A stretch of 64,000 bases of DNA from Hungatella_A sp034142505 (GTDB lineage: Bacteria; Bacillota; Clostridia; Lachnospirales; Lachnospiraceae), in NCBI GenBank assembly GCA_034142505.1, contig JAWZDV010000074.1, positions 1 to 64,000 of the forward strand, read 5' to 3'. Of the stretch, positions 1 to 7,324 are shown piece by piece. Each line of letters begins with the position of its first letter. Position 1 is the stretch's first letter. A program made the translations under genes and the position numbers. Under the pieces are notes generated by a model. That model did no database searches. It was given only the letters and a program-made list of their open reading frames with translations, and was not told the origin of the DNA.

Positions 1-1
1 G

Positions 2-580
2 CAGGGCATCACAGGGGGGGTACCTGCCAGTGGAGATATCTTCGGCGTAGCTTATAATGCAGAGGCAATGATCGACGGACCGTCTCAGTTTGATTTCTTT
101 AGCGGAAAGGGACTTGATATTACGTTTCTTGGACTGGCACAGGCAGACAGCCATGGAAATGTAAATGTAAGCAGATTCGGCACCACGATTGCAGGAGCCG
201 GCGGATTTATCGATATCTCGCAGGGAGCCAAGACCTGTGTGTTCTGCGGAACCTTTACAACCGGTGGATTAAAGACGGAGATTCGGGACGGAGAACTCCA
301 TATCCTGCAAGAAGGGCGTGTGAAGAAGTTTTTAAAAGATGTGGAGCATATCACCTTCTCCGGAGATTTTGCGAAAGAGTTTGGGCAGAAGGTTCTCTAT
401 GTGACAGAGCGCGCCGTATTTGAGATGACGGAACAGGGGCTGGTACTCAAAGAGATTGCTCCGGGTGTGGATCTGCAGAAAGACATTTTGGATCAGATGG
501 ATTTTGTACCGCTTATGCCACAGGAACCCATCCGGATGGACAGCCGGATCTTTAAGCCGGAAGTTATGGGCTTGAAATAA
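2..580 (+). CDS. Acyl-CoA:acetate/3-ketoacid CoA-transferase, C-terminal part (cut by window start)
   Basis: This is the last 192 codons of a family I CoA-transferase, which moves CoA between short acyl groups and acetate through a glutamyl-CoA intermediate. The reading frame is open from base 2 and begins in the conserved loop QGITGGVPASGD. In the second copy at 3800-5379 a catalytic Glu directly precedes this loop, so here it lies just outside the window. Downstream blocks such as GNVNVSRFGT and GGFIDISQGA match the same paralogue closely. It heads the visible part of an operon with the hydratase 20 bp downstream. The two copies probably act on different acyl groups, but the sequence does not say which. 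Confidence 0.9.
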   Translation, partial: QGITGGVPASGDIFGVAYNAEAMIDGPSQFDFFSGKGLDITFLGLAQADSHGNVNVSRFGTTIAGAGGFIDISQGAKTCVFCGTFTTGGLKTEIRDGELHILQEGRVKKFLKDVEHITFSGDFAKEFGQKVLYVTERAVFEMTEQGLVLKEIAPGVDLQKDILDQMDFVPLMPQEPIRMDSRIFKPEVMGLK

Positions 581-600
581 AATAAAAAGGAGAAGAAAAA

Positions 601-1380
601 ATGGAAGGTATCACACTGGAAAAGAAAGATGGATATGCGATTCTGATGGTAGACATTCCTGCAACAAGGAATGCCCTGAGTGTTCCGATTGTGGAATACA
701 TGGATAAGCTGGCAGATGAAGTAATCGCAGACAAGAGCATACACTGTCTGATGATAACAGGAGGCGGAGAGAAATCTTTTGTGGCAGGTGCGGATATCTC
801 ACGTCTGGTGGAAATGACGCCGGAAGAATCCCGTTATTCCATTGAAGTGGGTCATAAACTGTTCTCCAAGATTGAGACTATGGATATCCCGTCCGTTGCT
901 GCAATCAATGGATATTGTCTGGGCGGTGGTCTGGAAATTGCCATGTGCTGTGATATCCGTGTCTGCTCTGCTAACGCGAAATTCGGTCTTCCGGAGATTA
1001 ATATTGCCATGATTCCCGGGTGGGGCGGTACTCTTCGCTTACCCAGACTGATTGGAGAAAGCCGCGCAAAGAACATGCTTTTGCGTGGAAAGATGATTAC
1101 GTCTAGGGAGGCATTTGATTATGGTCTGGTGGCGGAGGTGTATGAGGATGTATCCACCATGCGTGAGAAGGCGGAGGAACTGGCAAAAGAGCTTGCGTCA
1201 AAATCCCCGATTACCATGAAGTTTGACAAGCATCTGGTTTATGACGCGGCAGGAAAGCAGCCTACGGACATTGCCCAGAGAGATGCCAATACCCTGGGTA
1301 TGCTGTTCACAACCTATGATGCAAAGGAAGGTCTGCGGGCATTCCTTGAGAAACGCCCGCCTAAATATGAGAACCGTTAA
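601..1380 (+). CDS. Enoyl-CoA hydratase/isomerase family protein (crotonase)
   Basis: A 259-residue crotonase-fold enzyme, normal length for the family. It would hydrate or isomerise an enoyl-CoA in the cytoplasm. The oxyanion-hole region GGEKSFVAGADISRL is present. Both glutamates used by classical hydratases are visible: Glu112 in GGGLEIAMCCD and Glu132 in GLPEI, 20 residues apart as in rat crotonase (Glu144/Glu164). This favours a true hydratase over a family member with another reaction. The start follows an AAGGAGAAG ribosome site. It lies between a CoA-transferase and a reductase, so the operon probably activates an acid to its CoA ester, hydrates it and then oxidises or reduces it. The substrate is unknown. 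Confidence 0.92.
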   Translation: MEGITLEKKDGYAILMVDIPATRNALSVPIVEYMDKLADEVIADKSIHCLMITGGGEKSFVAGADISRLVEMTPEESRYSIEVGHKLFSKIETMDIPSVAAINGYCLGGGLEIAMCCDIRVCSANAKFGLPEINIAMIPGWGGTLRLPRLIGESRAKNMLLRGKMITSREAFDYGLVAEVYEDVSTMREKAEELAKELASKSPITMKFDKHLVYDAAGKQPTDIAQRDANTLGMLFTTYDAKEGLRAFLEKRPPKYENR

Positions 1381-1396
1381 TGATAAAGGAGATAAC

Positions 1397-1777
1397 ATGA
1401 AAAAATTTAATATTTTTGAAGATATCGAAGGAATTGAATTCCCGGCAGGCAGGAGAGGCCGGGTCATGTACGGGGAAAATGGCAAAATTGACAGTGAGTA
1501 TTTTGTACAGGGGTATTCTGTTGTATATCCCGGCGGCGGCATTCCGGTGCATGGTCATGAGACGATCGAAACTTATACAATTTTGTCAGGAACCGGTGAG
1601 ATGTATGTGGGAGATGAAACCGCCCCTTTAAAAAAAGGTGATTCCGTTTACATTGACAGAAATGTCAGACACGGTTTAAAGAACACGGGAACGGAAGATA
1701 TGCACGTCATGTATGTGTACGCGCCGAAAATGGTTGTGGATCACTGGGCAGAAGAACTGTCGGGAGATTTAAAATAG
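1397..1777 (+). CDS. Small cupin-domain protein
   Basis: A 126-residue single-domain cupin. The start at 1397 follows AAAGGAGATAAC; the frame stays open further upstream, but that part lies inside the hydratase gene and is not family-like. Cupin motif 1 shows as GGGIPVHGHETIETYTILSG with metal-type His and Glu residues, and motif 2 as GDSVYIDRNVRHGLKNTG. Such proteins bind a metal and act as isomerases, dioxygenases or sugar/acid sensors. Here it sits 16 bp behind the hydratase stop and 16 bp before an SDR gene, so it is co-transcribed. Its exact reaction cannot be read from sequence. Confidence 0.85.
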   Translation: MKKFNIFEDIEGIEFPAGRRGRVMYGENGKIDSEYFVQGYSVVYPGGGIPVHGHETIETYTILSGTGEMYVGDETAPLKKGDSVYIDRNVRHGLKNTGTEDMHVMYVYAPKMVVDHWAEELSGDLK

Positions 1778-1793
1778 CAGAGGGGAGTAAATC

Positions 1794-2561
1794 ATGAGAA
1801 AAACAGCAGTTATTACCGGAGGAAGCAGAGGAATCGGTTTTGGTATCGCAAAATGCCTGGGCAGAGACGGTTACAATATCGCCGTTCTGGATGTCAATGC
1901 CTTTGCGGATTATAAGGAGAATTTCGAGGAACTAAAAAAATCAGGAGTGGATTACCTGTATTTCCAGGGGGATACTACCGTGCGGGAGGATCGGGAGAAT
2001 TTTGTAAAAGCGGTGGTGGAGAAATTCGGCGGCATTGATGTTCTTGTAAACAATGCAGGGGTTGCGCCGCTGGTACGCAATGATATCCTGGAGATGACCG
2101 AGGAAAGCTTTGACCGGGTTCTCAGAATCAATGCCAAGGGTCCCATGTTTATGACGCAGATTGTGGCAAATCAGATGTTAAAGCAGCCGGTAAAGGGACG
2201 CCGCAGAGGTGTGATTGTAAATATTACATCCAGTTCTGTCACCGTGTCTTCCCCCAGCAGGGCGGAATACTGTGTATCAAAAGCGGGTTTCGCAGCATTG
2301 ACAGGTGTTTACGCAGATCGTCTGGCAGGGGATGACATTCAGGTATATGAGATCCGCCCAGGTGTTATTGATACGGATATGACCAAGGTGGTACATAAAA
2401 AGTACAGCGATCTGATTGAAGCCGGTGTATTCCCGATAGCAAGATGGGGAACGCCGGAGGATATTGGAGAGGCGGTAAGCGCCTTCTGCAGTGAGAAATT
2501 TATATATAGTACAGGAAACTATATTGATCTCGACGGAGGATTTCACATCAAACATCTGTAA
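1794..2561 (+). CDS. SDR-family oxidoreductase (3-ketoacyl reductase-like)
   Basis: A 255-residue classical short-chain dehydrogenase/reductase. The cofactor-binding motif TGGSRGIGFGIA is at the N-terminus, NNAG near residue 84, and the catalytic pair is Tyr159 and Lys163 in YCVSK, with the preceding serines in ITSSS. The Asp after the second beta strand (VLDVNA) suggests NAD rather than NADP. It resembles FabG-like and 3-hydroxyacyl-CoA dehydrogenase-type enzymes. Its place behind a hydratase and between CoA-transferases suggests oxidation or reduction of a hydroxy/keto intermediate of the same pathway. The start follows AGAGGGGAGTAAATC. Confidence 0.9.
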   Translation: MRKTAVITGGSRGIGFGIAKCLGRDGYNIAVLDVNAFADYKENFEELKKSGVDYLYFQGDTTVREDRENFVKAVVEKFGGIDVLVNNAGVAPLVRNDILEMTEESFDRVLRINAKGPMFMTQIVANQMLKQPVKGRRRGVIVNITSSSVTVSSPSRAEYCVSKAGFAALTGVYADRLAGDDIQVYEIRPGVIDTDMTKVVHKKYSDLIEAGVFPIARWGTPEDIGEAVSAFCSEKFIYSTGNYIDLDGGFHIKHL

Positions 2562-2583
2562 ATAACAGGAAAGAGGGGACAAT

Positions 2584-3792
2584 ATGATGGAGACAAGAAG
2601 ATACTGGCTGGATACTATGCTTCAGATTGCGGCGCCTGTTTTAGAGGCTGCGGCAGAGGAACGTCTGCACAAGGACCTGCCCTGTGAGTGCCGGGTTTTT
2701 GAAGAAAAGGAAGTGGCTGTGCGGAGAAAATTCACCCATCTTGAGGCAATAGGACGAACTGTGGACGGAATTTCCGCATGGCTTAGCTGCCATGAACTGA
2801 CAGGGGAAGAAGAGGCGCTTCGCAGGAAGTATGTGGAAATCACCCGGCGGGCAATCATACATGTGACCGATCCCCATTCCGTTGATTTTGTAAATTTTGG
2901 GGAGGGACGTCAGCCGTTGGTGGACGCGGCCTTCCTTGCCCATGGGATTTTACGGGCGCAGCCGGAGCTTCTGGATTCCCTGACAGAGGAACAAAAAAAC
3001 AATCTTGCGGACTGTATGACGGCATCTGCGAAAATCAAATCAGGTTTTAACAACTTTTATATGTTTCTGGCTATGATCGAGACTTTGCTTTTTGTGATGG
3101 GCAGACCCTATGATAAGAACCATATTGATTCGGCGCTGCATTTTCATGAGTTATGGTATAAAGGCGATGGTATGTATGGAGACGGAGAAGAGTTTTGTAT
3201 GAATTACTACAATAGCTTTGTGATCCAGCCCATGTATTATGATGTGGCGCGAATCATGGGGCCGGTGGATGATGACTGGAAGGTTTTAATAAGACCGGTA
3301 AATGAGCGGGCACGGCGATATGCCGGCATTCTGGAACGAATGATCAGTCCGGAAGGGACATTTCCGGCAGTGGGACGTTCTCTGGCTTATCGGTTCGGCG
3401 CCATGCAGCATCTGTCTCAGATGGCACTGGTACATAATCTGCCGGAAGAGGTCACTCCCATGCAGGTCAGATGTGCTCTTACAAAGGTTATAAAGAACAT
3501 GATGAGACCGGGAACTTTTGATGAGAACGGCTGGCTGCAAATCGGCTGGTGCGGAGCGCAAAAGGAGATTGGAGAGGTTTATATCTCTACTGGAAGTCTT
3601 TACCTTTGCACCACAGTATTTCTCCCCCTGGGGCTGAGACCGGAGGAGCCTTTCTGGTCTGGCCCGGACACGGACTGGACGAATAAGCGTCAGTGGGGCG
3701 GCGGGATGTGTATCATTGATGAAGCCCGGCATGAAAAAAGGCACCAGACGATTTATGACCATGACGATTATGTGGCTGGAGGCGGACACTGA
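2584..3792 (+). CDS. DUF2264 domain-containing protein
   Basis: A 402-residue protein recognisable as DUF2264 by its N-terminal RRYWLDTMLQIAAPVLEAAA, the LEAIGRTVDGISAWL block, QPLVDAAFLAHGILRA, and the signature WYKGDGMYGDGEEFCMNYY. Members are predicted all-helical toroid proteins related in fold to polysaccharide lyases and unsaturated glycosyl hydrolases, but have no settled function. No signal peptide is visible, so it should be cytoplasmic. It starts 22 bp after the SDR stop behind AAGAGGGGACAAT. Its presence inside an acyl-CoA operon is unusual, since these proteins usually sit near carbohydrate-use genes. Two adjacent ATG codons make the start uncertain by one residue. Confidence 0.85.
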   Translation: MMETRRYWLDTMLQIAAPVLEAAAEERLHKDLPCECRVFEEKEVAVRRKFTHLEAIGRTVDGISAWLSCHELTGEEEALRRKYVEITRRAIIHVTDPHSVDFVNFGEGRQPLVDAAFLAHGILRAQPELLDSLTEEQKNNLADCMTASAKIKSGFNNFYMFLAMIETLLFVMGRPYDKNHIDSALHFHELWYKGDGMYGDGEEFCMNYYNSFVIQPMYYDVARIMGPVDDDWKVLIRPVNERARRYAGILERMISPEGTFPAVGRSLAYRFGAMQHLSQMALVHNLPEEVTPMQVRCALTKVIKNMMRPGTFDENGWLQIGWCGAQKEIGEVYISTGSLYLCTTVFLPLGLRPEEPFWSGPDTDWTNKRQWGGGMCIIDEARHEKRHQTIYDHDDYVAGGGH

Positions 3793-3799
3793 CAGGAGG

Positions 3800-5379
3800 A
3801 TGGGGATAGTGAAAAAAATAGTAAGTGCGCAGGCTGCTGCAGCCATGATACCGGATGGAGCCAGTATTTGGCTGTCAGCAGGCGGAGGGGGAATCAATGA
3901 GCCCTCCTTTTTTTAAAGGAATTGGAACAGCATTTCATGGAAGAGGGACACCCTCGGAATCTGTCACTTTATCATAGCGTGGGAATCGGAGATAAGCAGG
4001 GGGGCGGGGTGGATCGTTTTGCCCATGAAGGCATGGTACGTAAGGTAGTGGGAAGCCATTGGACCTGGTCTGTAAATATGCAGGAACTGGCCAACCAGGA
4101 AAAAATTGAGGCATATGTGCTTCCCCAGGGGACTATGACTCAGATGGCACGGGAAATTGCTGCAAAGCGGCCGGGATTGGTGACAAAGGTGGGGCTTGGC
4201 ACTTTCGTAGATCCGAGGGTGGAGGCAGGCGCTATGAATAAATGCTCTCGTGACAAGCTGGTGGAGGCAGTTGAACTTCTCGGTGAGGAGTATCTTTTAT
4301 ATAAGTCATTTCCTGTTGATGTCTCGGTTATACGTGCTACAACGGCGGACGAGGACGGAAATCTGACCTACGAACGGGAGGGGATTGTGCCGGAGTGTCT
4401 GGCAGCGGCGCAGGCAGCGAAAAATTCCGGTGGAATTGTGATTGCCCAAGTGAAGCGGGTGGTAAAAAGAGGAACATTAAAACCATTGGATATTCGTGTG
4501 CCGGGGATTCTCATAGATGCTGTCGTTGTGGATGCAAATCAGCGTCAATCCATGGTTACGGAGTATGATCCGTCCCTTTCCGGTGAATGCAAAATATTGC
4601 TTGAAGACAAGCCGTGCGTGATGAAGCTGGATGAACGCAAGGTGATTGCCAGAAGAGCGGCTATGGAGGTGAAACAGGGTGATATTGTTAATCTGGGATT
4701 TGGAATGCCGTCCGGAGTGGCTTCTGTTATCCATGAAGAAAATGGATATGATCACATGAAACTTTCTGTGGAGCAGGGAATCACGGGGGGAATCCCGGCA
4801 TCCGGAAGCAATTTTGGTTTGGTGTACAATCCGGAGGTAATGCTGGAGGCACCGGCACAGTTCGACTGGTATGACGGCGGCGGCCTGGATCTTGCCGTAC
4901 TGTCCTTTGCGGAGTTTGACCGGGAGGGAAATGTAAATGTCAGCAAATTCGGAACCCGGGTGAATGGTGTGGGCGGTTTTATCAATATTTCCCAGTCGGC
5001 CAGAAAGGTTATTTTTGTGGGGACTATGACGACAGGGGGATTGGAGACTTGTGTGGAGAATGGAAGTATAAAGATTACATCGGAAGGCCGTGTAAAAAAG
5101 CTGGTTGACAATGTTTCCCAGATTAGTTATAGTGGTAAATATGCGGGAGAAAAAGGCCAGGAAGTGTTCTATATAACAGAGCGTGCGGTGTTCCGGCTTA
5201 CGGATCAGGGAATTGTCTTAACAGAAATTGCACCCGGTATCAGCCTGAAAAAAGATATATTGGGACAGATGGATTTTATACCAATTATCAGTAAGAATTT
5301 AAAGAAAATGCCGGAAGAATTATTCCGCTGGGAGAAGATGCAGTTGTTTACCCGCGTGGGCATGTTCCTGACACAATAG
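3800..5379 (+). pseudogene. Acyl-CoA:acetate CoA-transferase, interrupted by a one-base frameshift at a T7 run
   Basis: A second family I CoA-transferase. Reading starts at ATG 3800 behind AGGAGG and gives IVSAQAAAAMIPDGASIWLS, then meets TAA at 3914-3916 right after seven T residues (3908-3914). The -1 frame continues without a break as LKELEQHFMEEGHPRN and on to 5379. One extra T would join the parts into about 526 residues, the usual size of propionate-type CoA-transferases. With that repair the catalytic Glu of SVEQGITGG (codon 4771-4773) is residue 325, close to Glu324 of the Clostridium propionicum enzyme. The rest is intact, which suggests a recent mutation, a homopolymer sequencing error, or slippage. 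A separate TTG start at 3922 would give only a truncated protein without the N-terminal strand. Confidence 0.8.
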
Positions 5380-5407
5380 GCGTTATAGAAGAGGCGGGAG
5401 GTAAAGT

Positions 5408-6427
5408 ATGAGCACGATCAAGGATGTGGCAAAATTGGCAGGAGTCTCTGCCAGTACTGTATCCAGAACCCTTTCGAACCGGGTTTTTGTTGAAGAAGAG
5501 ACAAGGCAGAAAGTATTGGCGGCGGTGAAAGAACTTAACTACCAGCCAAATATCATTGCCAGGGGGTTGCGAGAAGGGCGGACTTATACTTTGGCTTTTA
5601 TGGTTCCCGATATTAACAGTTTGTTTTACCCCATGATCATGAAAAGCATTGAGCGATGCGCGTCGGAAAGGGGATATTCCCTGATTCTTTGCAATAACAA
5701 CGAAAACATTGAGCAGGAAAAAAAGAACATTGAGATGCTGGGACAAAGAGGCGTTGACGGTGTGTTGTGTATGAGCGTGGAAGATGATATTCACCATCTG
5801 CTGACTTTCCAGCAGGAAAAGAATATACCGGTGGTTCTGGTAAATCGTATTTTTGCCGGGGATATCAGTGCGGTGTCCATGGATCAGGAATATGGCGGTT
5901 ATTTGATGACAAAATATCTTTTAGAGAAAGGGCACAGGAAAATCGCAGGAGTGTTCGGTGATTTCGGACGTCAGAGGTTTCGTGAGCGGTATAACGGCTG
6001 TAAGCGGGCGATGGAAGAATATGGTGTCACGGATTATAAAAAATATTTTATTTATGACGTGGATACGATTGAAGAAGCCTATTACCGGACCAAACAGGTA
6101 TTGTCGGGCGATGATTGTCCTACTGCGTTTTTTGCAACGATGGATATCCTGACAATCGGCATTTACAGTGGCATCAATGAGTGTGGACTGAGGATTCCGG
6201 AGGATGTTTCCGTAGTTGGTTTTGATAATATCTTTATGGCACAGTATATGATCCCGCCTCTTACCACCTATAATGCTTCCATCGATGCGTTAGCAGAAAA
6301 AAGCGTGGAACTTATGATGAAGAAGTTGGAAAAGAAGGAAGAGAATGAGAACCTGATTTTAGCCGGTGAACTGATAGAAAGACGGTCCGTAAAGTGCCTG
6401 GATGACAAAGGACTGTTACTAAATTAA
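5408..6427 (+). CDS. LacI-family transcriptional regulator
   Basis: A 339-residue LacI/GalR repressor. The N-terminal helix-turn-helix and hinge run over about residues 2-60 (TIKDVAKLAGVSASTVSRTL, then NYQPNIIARGLREGR), and the rest is a periplasmic-binding-protein-like sensor domain ending in VVGFDNIFMAQYMIPPLTT. It follows the broken CoA-transferase by 28 bp with GGCGGGAGGTAAAGT as ribosome site, so it is probably the operon's own regulator. The sensor of this family usually binds a sugar or sugar phosphate, so its ligand may be a sugar-derived acid. The operon promoter lies before the window, so its operator could not be examined. Confidence 0.9.
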   Translation: MSTIKDVAKLAGVSASTVSRTLSNRVFVEEETRQKVLAAVKELNYQPNIIARGLREGRTYTLAFMVPDINSLFYPMIMKSIERCASERGYSLILCNNNENIEQEKKNIEMLGQRGVDGVLCMSVEDDIHHLLTFQQEKNIPVVLVNRIFAGDISAVSMDQEYGGYLMTKYLLEKGHRKIAGVFGDFGRQRFRERYNGCKRAMEEYGVTDYKKYFIYDVDTIEEAYYRTKQVLSGDDCPTAFFATMDILTIGIYSGINECGLRIPEDVSVVGFDNIFMAQYMIPPLTTYNASIDALAEKSVELMMKKLEKKEENENLILAGELIERRSVKCLDDKGLLLN

Positions 6428-6434
6428 CGAAAAG

Positions 6435-6470
6435 AAATCAACTGTGGTGCAGACTATGGTTGATTTTTTT
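6435..6470 (+). terminator. Rho-independent terminator after the LacI gene
   Basis: An 8-bp inverted repeat (AAATCAAC at 6435-6442 with GTTGATTT at 6459-6466) is followed by a run of T up to 6470, 7 bp behind the LacI stop codon. The stem is AT-rich, so termination may be only partial. Confidence 0.6.
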
Positions 6471-6498
6471 ATTAACATTTCTGCAGCAATTGTCTAGT

Positions 6499-6651
6499 TT
6501 TGACCGGAAAAATTTCCGCAAATATGCGGTCGATTCCCCGGCGAATATTGCGGCGGGGATGTCCGGGCTGGGCATGAAATGCGGGCTTTTTGCCCGGGTT
6601 TCTGACGGCCGGTTTGGAGAATTTGTGACTGACCGTTTTGAGAGATACACA
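6499..6651 (+). pseudogene. Relic of a PfkB-family sugar kinase (IolC-like) N-terminal region
   Basis: In frame 1 the DNA reads FDRKNFRKYAVDSPANIAAG followed by MSGLGMKCGLFARVSDGRFG and EFVTDRFER. This is the substrate-binding N-terminal part of PfkB/ribokinase-type kinases, closest in pattern to 5-dehydro-2-deoxygluconokinase (family pattern: K-x-Y-x-GG-SPANIA-x-G-x-x-x-LG, then KVSDDQFG). The usual double Gly before SPANIA is replaced by Val-Asp. No start codon with ribosome site precedes it, the preceding codons overlap the LacI terminator, and homology stops after about 50 residues. It is therefore a remnant of a deleted gene, perhaps part of the ancestral catabolic locus upstream. Confidence 0.6.
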
Positions 6652-6692
6652 AGGCGCGTCCTTCTTAAAAAATCACAAAGTAAACATAAATT

Positions 6693-6721
6693 TTGTCTTC
6701 CTCTTTATTGTACGATATAAT
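6693..6721 (+). promoter_or_regulatory. Sigma-A-type promoter of the ECF sigma/beta-propeller operon
   Basis: TTGTCT (6693-6698) and TATAAT (6716-6721) are separated by 17 bp. A perfect inverted repeat with one central base, TAGTTGACAACTA (6721-6733), covers the expected start of transcription and could be an operator. The untranslated leader would be about 110 nt. Confidence 0.5.
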
Positions 6722-6837
6722 AGTTGACAACTATATGGCAACAATGAAATTTTAATACGGGAGGTATATTTTTAAAATTCCATGCAACACTTCTGGGAAA
6801 TAATGACACTTTTAAGATATAGGAAGGGGGGAGATTG

Positions 6838-7311
6838 GTGTTTCAGATAACGTTTGAAGAGAATTACAGACAGGTTTATAAAGATTTATACCGATTTGCA
6901 CTGTACACCCTCGGCAATCCCCAGGACGCGGAGGATGTGGTCAGCGACACAGTGGTGGACGCGTACCGGGGATACGGGAAACTGCGGGATCAGGAGGCAT
7001 TTCGCGCCTGGATTTTCAAGATCTTGACGGTGAAATGCAAACGGAAGCTGAAGGACTACGTAAATAAGACGGTGGAACTGGAGGAATCCAGTCTGGCGTC
7101 GGAGGAGAAGGAGTGGACGGTGGAGGAGTCCCAGGATGTGAGAAATGCCTTTTTTTCACTGAACGAAGAGGAACGGCTGATTATCTCCATGTCCGTATTC
7201 GGCGGGTACAACAGCAGGGAGATTGGGAAAAACCTGTTGCTGCGGGATACGACGGTCCGCTCCAAGCTTTCCCGGGCGCTTGACAAGATGCACAAGATTT
7301 TAGAAGGCTAG
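6838..7311 (+). CDS. ECF-type RNA polymerase sigma factor
   Basis: A 157-residue sigma-70-family protein of the extracytoplasmic-function type, with only regions 2 and 4. Region 2 covers about residues 12-65 (ALYTLGNPQDAEDVVSDTVV, then FRAWIFKILTVKCKR). Region 4 is C-terminal (LNEEERLIISMSVFGGYNSR, then DTTVRSKLSRALDKMHKIL). A GGAAGGGGGGAG ribosome site lies at 6822-6833; GTG 6838 and TTG 6835 are both possible starts. It would direct RNA polymerase to a small stress-type regulon. The gene after it, 13 bp downstream, is not a standard zinc anti-sigma factor but a membrane-anchored beta-propeller protein, which may hold this sigma factor or be its main target. Confidence 0.88.
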   Translation: MFQITFEENYRQVYKDLYRFALYTLGNPQDAEDVVSDTVVDAYRGYGKLRDQEAFRAWIFKILTVKCKRKLKDYVNKTVELEESSLASEEKEWTVEESQDVRNAFFSLNEEERLIISMSVFGGYNSREIGKNLLLRDTTVRSKLSRALDKMHKILEG

Positions 7312-7324
7312 AAAGGAGGAGCAT

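Larger units (their letters stand above)
6428..6837. other. 410-bp intergenic region: terminator, kinase relic and sigma-operon promoter
   Basis: No intact gene is visible here. From left to right it holds the terminator of the LacI gene, a short decayed piece of a PfkB-family kinase gene (6499-6651), a vegetative promoter (6693-6721), an inverted repeat around the expected transcription start, and the ribosome site of the sigma factor gene. Confidence 0.7.

Noticed and set aside
6438..6650. Open frame on the - strand opposite the kinase relic
   Set aside because: No ribosome site or family pattern; it is the complement of the PfkB-like fragment and terminator.
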